Assembly (NCBI GenBank): GCA_965276955.1
Contig: CBDIBP010000020.1
Coordinates: forward strand, 1-64,000
DNA from: JABDEZ01 sp965276955
GTDB taxonomy: Bacteria; Bacteroidota; Bacteroidia; Chitinophagales; Chitinophagaceae
Length of the DNA stretch: 64,000 bases
Direction: 5' to 3'
Made by a program: the position numbers and the translations under genes
Notes under the pieces: model-generated
What the model was told of the DNA's origin: nothing
The model's input: the letters and a program-made list of their open reading frames with translations, nothing else
Databases searched by the model: none
In this document: one piece after another, positions 32,375-41,240 of the stretch
Numbering within the stretch: the stretch's first letter is position 1
How the letters are laid out: every line of letters begins with the position of its first letter

Positions 32375-34309
32375 ATGATAGCCCCCCAATCTATACAGGA
32401 GGTACTAAGCCGTGCCGACATTATTGATATTATAGGGCAATTTGTGCGTTTGAAAAAACGCGGGGCGAACTACATGGCCAATTGCCCGTTCCATAATGAG
32501 AAAACACCCTCGTTCCATGTATCAGCGGCCAAGGGCATTTATAAATGTTTTGGTTGTGGTAAGGGCGGCAATGTGGTAACCTTTATACAGGAGCACGAAA
32601 AACTGACCTACCCGGAGTCTATACGGTGGCTGGCAGACTACTACAAAATAACCCTTGAAGAAAGCGAGCGCACACCTGAGCAACAATTACACCAGCTTGC
32701 AGAAGAAGGGCTAAGGATACTAAATGAATTTGCTGCACAATACTTTCATGATAACCTTTTAAATACAGAAGAAGGGCAGAACATCGGTTTGTCCTATTTT
32801 AAGCAAAGGGGGTTAAGGAAAGAAATAATAGAGCGCTTCAGGCTGGGATATAACAGTGAGGCAGGCGATGTATTTTACAAAGCAGCCGCAGCTAAGGGAC
32901 ACAACCCCGAGATGCTGGAAAAGGCCGGACTGGTAAAGAACAGGAACGAACGATACTATGATGTGTACCGGGGCAGGGTGATATTCCCTATACAGAGCAT
33001 GACGGGCCGTATACTGGGCTTTGGGGCACGTATACTGAAGAGCAATGAAAAGGCCCCCAAGTACATTAATACACCGGAAAATGAACTGTATGTAAAAAGC
33101 AGGATACTCTATGGTATGTACCAGAGCAGGCAGGCTATAGGCAAGCTGGATGAGTGCTTCCTGGTAGAAGGATATACCGATGTGATATCACTGCACCAGG
33201 GTGGTGTGGAAAATGTGGTGAGCAGCAGTGGTACATCACTTACGGAAGACCAACTGCGACTGGTGGCCCAGCTTACAAAGAACCTGACCATCCTGTATGA
33301 TGGCGATGCTGCCGGGATAAAGGCAGCACTGCGTGGGCTGGACATGGCGCTGGCCCAAAGCTTTAACGTGCAACTGGTACTGCTGCCCGATGGTGAGGAC
33401 CCGGATAGTTATATCCAAAAGTCTGGTGCAGCACAGTTTCATGAATATGTAAAGACGCATAAAAAGAATGTGATAGGCTTCCGGATGGAAGTGGGGCTGG
33501 CTGAGGTGGGCAATGATCCGGTAAAAAAATCGAAACTCGTCAATGAGATCGCTGAGAGCATATCGCGCATCAACAAGGCCGAAGACTTTGCTTTGCAGAG
33601 CTACTACATAAGAGAAGCCGCAGGCAAGCTGGAAGTAGATGAGACAGGGCTGGTAACGCTCATTAACAAATATATACGCGACCGTGTAGATAAGGAGAAC
33701 AAACACTACGCACGCGAAAAAGAAGTAGCTGCCCCGCAACAGGACTGGGAGCAAGAACAGGAAAGACAGGCGCAACCACAACCCGCTAAGGAAGAAGAAC
33801 AGGAATGGCAACTGATACGTATACTTGTAGAATATGGTGATAGGCCATTTGAAGGGTATACAGACACAGCTGACTTTATATACCAAAGTGTGGACCCAGA
33901 GGTATTTGAAAGTGAACAGGCCCGGAATATTTACAACCATTACTTTGGCCTGGCACCTGTGCGGCCAGCTATCAGCTATTTTACCAACTTTCCTGATAGC
34001 GCTATGCAGCAAAGGCTCATAACACTGCTGCATACCAGCAATGAGATAAGCCCCAAGTGGAAGACCAACTATGGGATAGAATCACAACATGGCGAAAACA
34101 ACTACATCAATGATGTAGAAAGTACCATAGCTTATTTTGACCTGAAGAAGATAATACAAGTGCAGGAGCAGCTTACCGACCTATTGATGAAGGAGCTGGA
34201 CCCACTAAAGCAATCTGTTTTTCAGAAGAAGTTCATAGAATTCCGTGCTATGGAGAAAGAAATAATAAAGAAGCACGGCACTGTGGTCTTTAAACAGCTA
34301 AAAAGGTAA
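32375..34309 (+). CDS. dnaG: DNA primase
   Basis: 644 residues. The N-terminal zinc ribbon has Cys37, His40, Cys58 and Cys61 (NCPFH ... YKCFGCGKGG). The catalytic core follows (YFKQRGLRKEIIERFRLGY, RVIFPIQSMTGRILGFGARI), then TOPRIM with FLVEGYTDVISLHQGG and LYDGDAAGIKAAL. The C-terminal helical part contacts DnaB; between them is a Gln/Glu-rich linker (about 450-470). It makes RNA primers for replication. In many bacteria dnaG sits with rpsU and rpoD; here it stands alone after DUF4294. Confidence 0.97.
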   Translation: MIAPQSIQEVLSRADIIDIIGQFVRLKKRGANYMANCPFHNEKTPSFHVSAAKGIYKCFGCGKGGNVVTFIQEHEKLTYPESIRWLADYYKITLEESERTPEQQLHQLAEEGLRILNEFAAQYFHDNLLNTEEGQNIGLSYFKQRGLRKEIIERFRLGYNSEAGDVFYKAAAAKGHNPEMLEKAGLVKNRNERYYDVYRGRVIFPIQSMTGRILGFGARILKSNEKAPKYINTPENELYVKSRILYGMYQSRQAIGKLDECFLVEGYTDVISLHQGGVENVVSSSGTSLTEDQLRLVAQLTKNLTILYDGDAAGIKAALRGLDMALAQSFNVQLVLLPDGEDPDSYIQKSGAAQFHEYVKTHKKNVIGFRMEVGLAEVGNDPVKKSKLVNEIAESISRINKAEDFALQSYYIREAAGKLEVDETGLVTLINKYIRDRVDKENKHYAREKEVAAPQQDWEQEQERQAQPQPAKEEEQEWQLIRILVEYGDRPFEGYTDTADFIYQSVDPEVFESEQARNIYNHYFGLAPVRPAISYFTNFPDSAMQQRLITLLHTSNEISPKWKTNYGIESQHGENNYINDVESTIAYFDLKKIIQVQEQLTDLLMKELDPLKQSVFQKKFIEFRAMEKEIIKKHGTVVFKQLKR

Positions 34310-34322
34310 TCATATACTCTGA

Positions 34323-34901
34323 CTATCGCCTTAGTTGTGCATGCCTTACACGACTCAATGTTTCCCTTGAAACACCAAGATAAGACGCCACCATATGCAG
34401 CGGCACACGGCCAAAGACATCAGGATATGAATTTATGAACTCCTGGTACTTTTCCTCAGCGGTGTAGCTGATGTGCATCAGTACACGATCCTGGCCCGCT
34501 TCTATAGCGCGTGAAATAAGTTTTTTAGAGAACGACCTGAATGCCGGTATTTTAGTGAACATTTCCTCAAAATGCTCTTGGGTCCATTGCAGCACTTCCG
34601 CATCTTCCAATGCTTCAATATTGTATTTTGAAGGTATCTGGTTGTTATAACTTTCAGGATCTACTATCCAGTGATTCTCTGCTGCAAAGCGCATCACGTG
34701 CTGCACGCCATCGGCATTTACGCAATAGGCTCTGAATAGTCCCTTTGCTACAAAGGTCTTATACTTGCATACTTCACCTTCGTGCAACAAGAGTTGTCGC
34801 CTGCGCAATTTCTTTTCTATGGAAAGCGAACGCATCAGTTGCATCTCATCCTTACTAAAAGTTCCTTTGGCAGTTATATAAGTTTCAAAATGCTCGAACA
34901 T
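34323..34901 (-). CDS. Crp/Fnr-family transcriptional regulator
   Basis: 192 residues. The cyclic-nucleotide-binding fold (about 25-120) contains LLHEGEVCKYKTFVAKGLFR, but the cAMP-contact residues of Crp are not preserved, as in most Bacteroidota members. A helix-turn-helix is at the C-terminus (VPLHMVASYLGVSRETLSRVRH). The Cys residues do not form an Fnr-type iron-sulphur set. It is divergent from an SDR gene, and a perfect 6-2-6 palindrome lies 30 bp before its start. It probably controls itself and/or the neighbouring SDR gene, as is usual for this arrangement. Confidence 0.88.
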   Translation of the reverse strand: MFEHFETYITAKGTFSKDEMQLMRSLSIEKKLRRRQLLLHEGEVCKYKTFVAKGLFRAYCVNADGVQHVMRFAAENHWIVDPESYNNQIPSKYNIEALEDAEVLQWTQEHFEEMFTKIPAFRSFSKKLISRAIEAGQDRVLMHISYTAEEKYQEFINSYPDVFGRVPLHMVASYLGVSRETLSRVRHAQLRR

Positions 34902-34930
34902 TGCCTGGAGTGGACGTTTTTAACAAAGTT

Positions 34931-34944
34931 AGGTCAAATGACCT
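34931..34944. promoter_or_regulatory. Palindrome AGGTCAAATGACCT, candidate operator
   Basis: A perfect 6-2-6 inverted repeat in the 143-bp divergent region between the Crp/Fnr-type regulator and the SDR gene. The size and symmetry suit a dimeric helix-turn-helix regulator. Confidence 0.5.
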
Positions 34945-35044
34945 CAAAAGATCGTGTCATATGTCCTTGTTCAGCTTTGTCATACTTCTCAAATTTGCGC
35001 TTATATCTATCTTATATAGTATTGTAAACTAAAACCACCATACC

Positions 35045-35950
35045 ATGCGTGTATTTGTTACCGGCGCTACGGGCTTCATTGGCTCTGCCGTTGTTCAGGA
35101 ATTAATTAATGCAGGCCACCAGGTGCTGGGGGTCACCCGCACTGATGCCGGTGCAGCAGCCCTTACAGCTGCCGGTGCAGATGTGCACAGGGGAACTTTG
35201 GAAGACCTGGAAAGCCTGCGCAGCGGGGCAGCCCAATGCGATGGAGTTATCCATACTGCGTTCATTCACGACTTTTCTAAATTTAAAGAGAATTGCGAGA
35301 TAGATAGGCACGCGGTAGAGGCAATAGGTTCTGTACTTATCGGTTCTACCCGGCCGCTCATCGTCACTTCAGGTACGGGGTTCGGCATATCTGCACCTGG
35401 TGGCCCCGCAACAGAAGATGTTACAGTTGTCGCCACCGCTACTTCGCATCCGCGCATAGCATCGGAAGAGGCGGCAGATGCTTTGGCTGCACGTGGTGTG
35501 TATGTATCGGTAATGCGCCTTCCACCGTCGGTACATGACAAGGGTGATCATGGCTTTGTGCCCGCGCTTATAGGTATAGCCCGCAAAACAGGAGTATCTG
35601 CCTACATAGGTGAGGGTACCAACCGCTGGCCCGCAGTACATAGGCTGGATGCAGCCCTTGCGTTCAGGCTGGCTCTTGAGAAAGGAGCGGCGGGAGGTAC
35701 CCGGTACCACGCTGTTGATGACGAGGGTATACCCACAAAAGAGATAGCAGAGATAATAGGCAGCCATCTTCATTTGCCGGTCATATCAAAGTCGCACGAA
35801 GAAGCTGGCGCCCATTTTGGGTTTCTCGCGAACTTCTTCTCAGCTGATGTACCAGCATCCGCTACCATTACCCGTGAAATGCTGGGCTGGAAAGCTACCC
35901 ATCCCGGACTGGTCGGCGACCTGAATATGGGGCATTACTTTGAGAGCTAA
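35045..35950 (+). CDS. Atypical SDR-family NAD(P)-binding oxidoreductase
   Basis: 301 residues. The N-terminal Rossmann motif is VFVTGATGFIGSAVVQELI. The middle part (CDGVIHTAFIHDFSKF, LIVTSGTGFGIS, VSVMRLPPSVHD) and the late ALRLAL-type helix fit the extended/atypical SDR class. Members related by this pattern act on small carbonyl compounds or as epimerase-like proteins. The usual YxxxK active site is not clear, so the chemistry is uncertain. It is controlled from the region shared with the Crp/Fnr-type gene and ended by a perfect hairpin. This regulator-SDR pairing is common in Bacteroidota stress responses. Confidence 0.85.
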   Translation: MRVFVTGATGFIGSAVVQELINAGHQVLGVTRTDAGAAALTAAGADVHRGTLEDLESLRSGAAQCDGVIHTAFIHDFSKFKENCEIDRHAVEAIGSVLIGSTRPLIVTSGTGFGISAPGGPATEDVTVVATATSHPRIASEEAADALAARGVYVSVMRLPPSVHDKGDHGFVPALIGIARKTGVSAYIGEGTNRWPAVHRLDAALAFRLALEKGAAGGTRYHAVDDEGIPTKEIAEIIGSHLHLPVISKSHEEAGAHFGFLANFFSADVPASATITREMLGWKATHPGLVGDLNMGHYFES

Positions 35951-35994
35951 AATCCCCGAAGGCCCCCTCGCCATAACCGTTGTCACAAATATCA

Positions 35995-36026
35995 AAGAGG
36001 CTGTCCTTTAGTAAGGACAGCCTCTT
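35995..36026. terminator. Bidirectional terminator between SDR and PKD-protein genes
   Basis: Perfect 14-bp stem AAGAGGCTGTCCTT (35995-36008) / AAGGACAGCCTCTT (36013-36026), loop TAGT. Confidence 0.9.
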
Positions 36027-36053
36027 AAACTGTTTCTAATTATTTAGTGTATA

Positions 36054-38132
36054 CTATCTTAGTAAGGTCACGTTCCCTTTCATTTTTTCTTCAGGGTAGC
36101 CGTTTATCTGTGCATCTATGCTATAGATATATACGCCCTCTGGTTGTGGTTTACTATTAAAATTACCATCCCATCCCCTGCCCGATGTATTATCTGTCTG
36201 GTAAACCATTTCTCCCCAGCGGTTATATACTTCCATATGGAATTTTATGACCTGTTTTGACAATAACTGACGTGGAAAGAAATAGTCGTTCGCGCCATCG
36301 CCATTTGGCGTAAATGCATTAGGTACATCCATGTAGCACGATCGGAATACCTGCATGCTATCTGCAGCGTAGCACCCGCTGGCGCCAGATACCTGCAGCC
36401 AGTATATACCAGGCTGTGTGGCTACTGTGTTGTTTACCGTGTCGCCTGTGTTCCAAAGATAATTTACTGGCGAGCTATAATTGACCGTATTGCGCAGTGT
36501 TATCGGATCAGAGTACGGACACATTGATGTGTCTGCACCTATATTCACTTGCGGCAGGCTCAGTACGGCTAATGTTTTAGATGTGGTTACTGGCGGGCAT
36601 TGTTTATAACTGGCAGTGAGTGTTACAGTATATGTACCTGCACTATAGTAAGCGTGGTCAAGCGGCCCCATCAGGTTGAGCAGGGTGCCATCACCAAAAT
36701 CCCACGCTATGCCGGTGTAGCCCTGTGTGTAAGTACCAGTAAACAGTGAAGCCTGCCCTTGGCACAGCACACTATCGCTCACCTTTAGTTTTATGGTAGG
36801 TATAGGCAGCACCAGTACCGTTTTTTTAATAGTATCGCTGCAAGGCACCTTGTCCGTTACCGCATGGGTAACGGTGTAAAGGCCGGCAGAATCATATACA
36901 TGTATCGGGTTTGAAGAATTGTCGGTAGAACCATCGCCAAAATTCCAGTAATAAGTGGCCTGGGTGGTAGACTGATCGGTATTGGTGAAGGTAATGGATT
37001 GGGTAGAGCAAATAGTATCAGCGCTAACAGTGAACCCAACAGAAAGCGGGTGACGGGTATCTATCTTCTTGGTGGTAGAGTCGCCGCAGCCATTCAGCGT
37101 AGTCACCAATTTCACTGTGTACTGTGCCTGTACTGGATATATGTGCTCATTGTTGGCTGTAGTGCTGTAGGTACCATCGCCAAAATCCCATTTGTATTGG
37201 TTAGGTACATCTCCTCCATTGTTGCCGCCGGTCACATCCAGCGTATCCTGCATACAGCCCAGCTTAGTTGTAGCATTGATAACAGGCTCCATATTGGTAA
37301 CATGTACGTAAACAGAATCGGACACGGTACATATCTCCCTGAAAGAGATATCATCGAGTGCAAAATCATTGCCGCTTAGTGCCGTTTGCTGGTCGTGCAC
37401 ACATATGGTTATAGAAGTATTAGTGCCGCTGTTCCACACGGTATGGAATTCTGTCCATACACCTGTATTAGTAGGCAATGTAAGTGTAGTACCGATCAAA
37501 GTACCATTGATCTCGAACTGCAATTGGGCAGGGTTGCCGGCAGTAGATACCGTAGCGCCCCACGCTGAAAAGTCGTACTGTGTATTAGGTGATACAGAAA
37601 TGGTCTCGCACCAGATGTTCACCGGAGCACCAGCGCCATTTATCACCATCATGTTGCCTGTACCTGTAGTATGATCGCCAAATGGCAGAAAGTTAGTATG
37701 TACGTTACTTGGACTGGTTTGCACAGAATAATATTCTTCAGGCCATAGGGAGTTATATCCGTTAGTGTCTCTATAGGCACTGGTAAAACCAACATTCCCC
37801 AGGCTAAAATCTCCATTGGCCACGTAGTTCGACTGGGTAATAGAGGTAACTGATAAGGTATAGTTCACTGATGTTGTACCTAATGTGACCGTAGGATGAA
37901 GACTGTGAGCATTGGATAAGCCTGTAACGGGCGTCCATGTAGTATCAATATTCACAAAATTATTACCTGCACCAATTGGTATAAGAATGGGGCTGAGCGT
38001 AACCGTGGTATTTTTGCACTGGCTAATAGTGTCTGGCAGATTACCGATATTTAAGGCGCACTGACCATAGATCCTCGTAGGTAGCAACCCAATAATTACC
38101 AATAAAATGGTAGCTTTAAGTGTGTGTGACAT
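36054..38132 (-). CDS. PKD-domain protein with gliding-type (type B) T9SS sorting domain
   Basis: 692 residues with signal peptide (MSHTLKATILLVIIGLLPTR). A carbohydrate-binding-like region (about 110-260, GNMMVINGAGAPVNIWCE) is followed by three or more PKD domains with the signature WDFGDGTYST, WNFGDGSTDN and WDFGDGTLLN. The C-terminus MDVPNAFTPNGDGANDYFFP ... NRWGEMVYQTD...GWDGNF is the gliding-motility-associated type B sorting domain. It should be exported by the T9SS and linked to the surface gliding machinery partners. Target unknown. Confidence 0.9.
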   Translation of the reverse strand: MSHTLKATILLVIIGLLPTRIYGQCALNIGNLPDTISQCKNTTVTLSPILIPIGAGNNFVNIDTTWTPVTGLSNAHSLHPTVTLGTTSVNYTLSVTSITQSNYVANGDFSLGNVGFTSAYRDTNGYNSLWPEEYYSVQTSPSNVHTNFLPFGDHTTGTGNMMVINGAGAPVNIWCETISVSPNTQYDFSAWGATVSTAGNPAQLQFEINGTLIGTTLTLPTNTGVWTEFHTVWNSGTNTSITICVHDQQTALSGNDFALDDISFREICTVSDSVYVHVTNMEPVINATTKLGCMQDTLDVTGGNNGGDVPNQYKWDFGDGTYSTTANNEHIYPVQAQYTVKLVTTLNGCGDSTTKKIDTRHPLSVGFTVSADTICSTQSITFTNTDQSTTQATYYWNFGDGSTDNSSNPIHVYDSAGLYTVTHAVTDKVPCSDTIKKTVLVLPIPTIKLKVSDSVLCQGQASLFTGTYTQGYTGIAWDFGDGTLLNLMGPLDHAYYSAGTYTVTLTASYKQCPPVTTSKTLAVLSLPQVNIGADTSMCPYSDPITLRNTVNYSSPVNYLWNTGDTVNNTVATQPGIYWLQVSGASGCYAADSMQVFRSCYMDVPNAFTPNGDGANDYFFPRQLLSKQVIKFHMEVYNRWGEMVYQTDNTSGRGWDGNFNSKPQPEGVYIYSIDAQINGYPEEKMKGNVTLLR

Positions 38133-38248
38133 GGCAAAGCAATTCGTTTGTTAAGTGTGGTGTTGTGCCACCTTTATAATTACGTTATAAAAGACGGCAA
38201 AATGGTCTAAAACGTTTGAAAGATAAATAAATAATAGCAAAAATAACA

Positions 38249-38662
38249 ATGGCTCGAATTTTAGCACTCGATATTGGCAAAAAAAGAACGGGTATAGCGG
38301 TCACCGATCCATTGCAGATAATTGCGACAGGACTAACTACTGCAGATACCGGGGAACTGATAGGATACCTGAAAAAATATATACTAAAGGAACCTGTAGA
38401 ACTTGTATTGATAGGCTACCCGCTGAATTTTGATGATAAGCCAACAGATGCTACACCACTGGTAGAAAAATTCATAGTAAAGTTTGGCAACGTCTTTCCA
38501 CATATGCCGGTCTTAAAAGTAGATGAGCGTATGACATCGGTAATGGCATCGCAAGCGATACACGCAATGGGCATGAAAAAGAAAGACAGAGAAAAAAAGG
38601 AACTGATAGATGTGACCAGTGCCGTTATAATGTTGCAGGAATACCTTGAAAGCCGGCAATAA
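38249..38662 (+). CDS. ruvX: RuvX/YqgF Holliday junction resolvase-like protein
   Basis: 137 residues, RNase H fold. Motifs ILALDIGKKRTGIAVTDPL (first catalytic Asp), ELVLIGYPLNFDDKPTD and LKVDERMTSVMASQ are all present. The family resolves Holliday junctions or processes 16S rRNA ends, depending on the organism. It lies 30 bp upstream of def on the same strand, although def has its own -7 box in the gap. Confidence 0.93.
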   Translation: MARILALDIGKKRTGIAVTDPLQIIATGLTTADTGELIGYLKKYILKEPVELVLIGYPLNFDDKPTDATPLVEKFIVKFGNVFPHMPVLKVDERMTSVMASQAIHAMGMKKKDREKKELIDVTSAVIMLQEYLESRQ

Positions 38663-38666
38663 TATG

Positions 38667-38674
38667 TAACTTTG
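38667..38674 (+). promoter_or_regulatory. -7 element TAACTTTG before def
   Basis: TAACTTTG ends 18 nt before the def ATG, in the 30-bp gap after ruvX. Confidence 0.45.
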
Positions 38675-38692
38675 CAAAAATTTTTAAGATAA

Positions 38693-39271
38693 ATGATATT
38701 ACCAATAGTAGCATACGGAAATGCTATATTGCGCAAAGTGGCCGAGGACATTACCGCAGACTATCCGGAATTGGATAAATTGCTTGCCAATATGTGGGAG
38801 ACCATGTATGCCAGCAACGGCGTAGGCCTTGCTGCACCCCAGATAAACAAAGCGGTAAGGATATTTGTAGTGGATACAGAGCAGATAGTAGAAGGCTTTG
38901 ACGACGAAGACAAAAGACTATACCCCAACGAAAAACCAATAAAGCAAACCTTTATAAATGCCCATATAGTAAATACCAGCGGCAAGCCCTGGGACTATAA
39001 CGAAGGCTGCCTGAGCATACCTAAAGTAAGAGAGAACATTACACGCGACGAAAAAGTGCTTGTACGGTTCGTAGATGAAAATTTTACTGAGCACGAAATA
39101 GAATTTGCAGGTATCACGGCCCGCGTTATCTTGCACGAGTATGATCATATTGACGGCAAACTTTTCATAGATTATCTGCCCCCTTTGAAAAAGAGGTTGA
39201 TAAAGAAGAAACTGGACGATATAAGTTCAGGAAGAGTGAAAGTGGACTACAGGATGCTTTATGTAAAATAA
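38693..39271 (+). CDS. def: Peptide deformylase
   Basis: 192 residues. The three signature motifs are present: GVGLAAPQIN, EGCLSIP with the metal Cys, and LHEYDHIDGKLF containing HEYDH (metal His pair and catalytic Glu). An insertion between motifs 1 and 2 (VEGFDDEDKRLYPNEKPIKQ) is usual in Bacteroidota. It removes the formyl group from nascent chains. With ruvX it forms a small housekeeping pair. Confidence 0.96.
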   Translation: MILPIVAYGNAILRKVAEDITADYPELDKLLANMWETMYASNGVGLAAPQINKAVRIFVVDTEQIVEGFDDEDKRLYPNEKPIKQTFINAHIVNTSGKPWDYNEGCLSIPKVRENITRDEKVLVRFVDENFTEHEIEFAGITARVILHEYDHIDGKLFIDYLPPLKKRLIKKKLDDISSGRVKVDYRMLYVK

Positions 39272-39303
39272 TCTGTACATTCGAAAACAAATAAATACAC
39301 TTT

Positions 39304-39852
39304 TTGCCAACTACTACCATATATAGCGAAGAAGAACTTGTGATGCTGCTGAAACAGCAAAGCAGGGATGCTTTCAACTACCTGTACCGCCAATACTCTG
39401 CGGTACTGTATGGCGTTATCAACAAAATAGTATATGATGAGCAGATAGCACAAGACGTGCTACAGGAAGTATTTGTAAAGATCTGGAACAACATTCCCCA
39501 ATACAACCCGGAGAAGGGCAGGATATACACCTGGATGATAAATATAGCCCGCAACGCAGCTATTGATAAACTGCGGTCAAAAGGTGAAATTATGAAAAGT
39601 AAAATCCAAACAGGTGAAGATGTCGTAAATAATGTGCGGGGCGGAATGAAGACCGAGCAATCGACAGATATCATTGGATTAAAAAAAATGGTGTCGGAAT
39701 TAAAACCAGAATACCAGACCATAGTAGATCTTGCCTATTTTAAAGGGTACACTTTGGATGAGATATCGAAAACACTGACAATACCCTTAGGGACAGTAAA
39801 GACCAGGATGCGGTATGCAATAAACATGCTCAGGCAACAATTTAACAATTAA
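39304..39852 (+). CDS. ECF-type RNA polymerase sigma factor
   Basis: 182 residues using TTG at 39304 as start; an in-frame TAA lies just upstream. The first ATG is 13 codons later, so the TTG start keeps the full N-terminus. Region 2 shows FNYLYRQYSAVLYGVINKIV, IAQDVLQEVFVKIWNNI and YTWMINIARNAAIDKLR. Region 4 shows QTIVDLAYFKGYTLDEISKT and IPLGTVKTRMRYAINMLR. The partner anti-sigma factor follows after 19 bp, so this is a classic cell-surface signalling pair. The regulated genes are not known. Confidence 0.92.
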   Translation: MPTTTIYSEEELVMLLKQQSRDAFNYLYRQYSAVLYGVINKIVYDEQIAQDVLQEVFVKIWNNIPQYNPEKGRIYTWMINIARNAAIDKLRSKGEIMKSKIQTGEDVVNNVRGGMKTEQSTDIIGLKKMVSELKPEYQTIVDLAYFKGYTLDEISKTLTIPLGTVKTRMRYAINMLRQQFNN

Positions 39853-39871
39853 CGAAATACCGGAATAATAA

Positions 39872-40726
39872 GTGAACACAAAGGAATACATAGAATCAGG
39901 TATATTAGAAGCTTACATCTTAGGCGTGCTCTCCTTAGAGGAGCAGGCCGAGGTGGCTGCTAATATAGCTATGTATCCTGAGTTAGCTACTGAGGTTGCC
40001 GCTATAGAGAAGGCCATGCAGCAGTTTGCTGAAAGCAATGCAGTAGAGCCGCCTATACAGATGCAGGAGCAGATATGGAGTGCTATAAACAAGGATACAC
40101 CAGCTGCGCAGCCTGCAATGCCACTACCTGCTACCCAGCCGGTAGCTAATAAGACCATAGATATTGCCCGCCCTGCTAAAGGCTATGATAGCCAGTGGCA
40201 GCGTGCTGCAGTATGGGTAGCACTGATAGGTAGTGTGGTGGCAAATGTGATGCTCTGGAACCAGAAGGACCATGCCGAGCAACAAGTTGCATCTATACAG
40301 ACACGTATGGATACTATGCAGGTGCAACAGCAGCAAAAATTAACTGCCCTGGCAGCCAGCTACCAAAAGGTAAAAGATATGATGACCGATACCAGCATGC
40401 AAACCATAGTGATGCATACTGTGATAAAGGACAAGCCTATGGCTGCTACCATATACTGGGGCAAACAGAAGGGCGATACTTACCTGATGGTGGATAATAT
40501 GCCTATGCCGCCACAAGGAATGCAATACCAGATGTGGGTGATAAAAGATGGCAAGCCTGTAGATATGGGTGTGATACCGAACGACTACATAGCCTCGGCA
40601 GATGTTATGAACAAATTTGCTATGCAGGTTACAAATGGCCAGGCCTTCGCTATATCTCTCGAGAAAGCCGGAGGAAATCCTACCCCCACACAGGTATGTG
40701 TATTAGGCAAAGTAGCTTCTATTTAA
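39872..40726 (+). CDS. Anti-sigma factor, RskA type
   Basis: 284 residues from GTG 39872. The N-terminal cytoplasmic anti-sigma domain (YIESGILEAYILGVLSLEEQ ... ELATEVAAIEKAM) binds sigma. One membrane helix follows (about 105-125, AAVWVALIGSVVANVMLW), and the periplasmic C-domain matches RskA (IYWGKQKGDTYLMVDNMPMP, YQMWVIKDGKPVDMGVI, ISLEKAGGNPTPTQVCVLG). It should hold the adjacent ECF sigma factor inactive until a signal. The stop overlaps the end of the converging YkgJ gene by 8 bp. Confidence 0.92.
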   Translation: MNTKEYIESGILEAYILGVLSLEEQAEVAANIAMYPELATEVAAIEKAMQQFAESNAVEPPIQMQEQIWSAINKDTPAAQPAMPLPATQPVANKTIDIARPAKGYDSQWQRAAVWVALIGSVVANVMLWNQKDHAEQQVASIQTRMDTMQVQQQQKLTALAASYQKVKDMMTDTSMQTIVMHTVIKDKPMAATIYWGKQKGDTYLMVDNMPMPPQGMQYQMWVIKDGKPVDMGVIPNDYIASADVMNKFAMQVTNGQAFAISLEKAGGNPTPTQVCVLGKVASI

Positions 40727-41198
40727 TTCCTTTCAGGGCCTCAAGCACTGTGTAAGTTGCAGGGCATATCGTAGCATTCTTCAAGGTCAATTCTACTCTT
40801 TTCAATAAAGTATCTTCATCAGTATACGGGTATCTGCGGCAATCGCTGGGTCGGTCTTCGTATATGTCGCATTTATTGTCGCTGCCCAGGAAGGGACAAG
40901 GCGATTGCTTGGTCACATAATCGCCGTCTTTATCTATACGCAAGTAGCGGTCAGCAAGCTCACCTTCTTTTATACGCAGCCGTTTGGCTATCCGCCTTAT
41001 GTCAGGATCTTTAAACCGTGGGGAGTAATTTTTGCAGCAGTTAGCACAAGCCAGACAGTCTATTTTGCTGAAAGCCTCCTCATGTAGTTGAGGCAGTGCT
41101 TTCAGCATTTTATTCCTGTTACCCTTTTCGAGTAACCTTTTGTAATCTTTAAGATTGGCGGTAGCTTCTTTTTCCCAGTTCTCTTGTATCATATTCAC
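40719..41198 (-). CDS. YkgJ-family zinc/iron-chelating cysteine-cluster protein
   Basis: 159 residues from GTG 41198, or 157 from ATG 41192. The Cys cluster DCLACANCCKNYSP and the later CPFLGSDNKCDIYEDRPSDC ... are the hallmark of the YkgJ/UPF0153 family, which binds a metal cluster. The biological role is poorly known. A minus-strand TAATTTTG (41203-41210) lies 4 nt from the GTG or 10 from the ATG. It converges on the anti-sigma gene, overlapping it by 8 bp. Confidence 0.85.
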   Translation of the reverse strand: MNMIQENWEKEATANLKDYKRLLEKGNRNKMLKALPQLHEEAFSKIDCLACANCCKNYSPRFKDPDIRRIAKRLRIKEGELADRYLRIDKDGDYVTKQSPCPFLGSDNKCDIYEDRPSDCRRYPYTDEDTLLKRVELTLKNATICPATYTVLEALKGIK

Positions 41199-41240
41199 CT
41201 ACCAAAATTAGTGCGGGTACATATCAATAAAGCAACCTGA

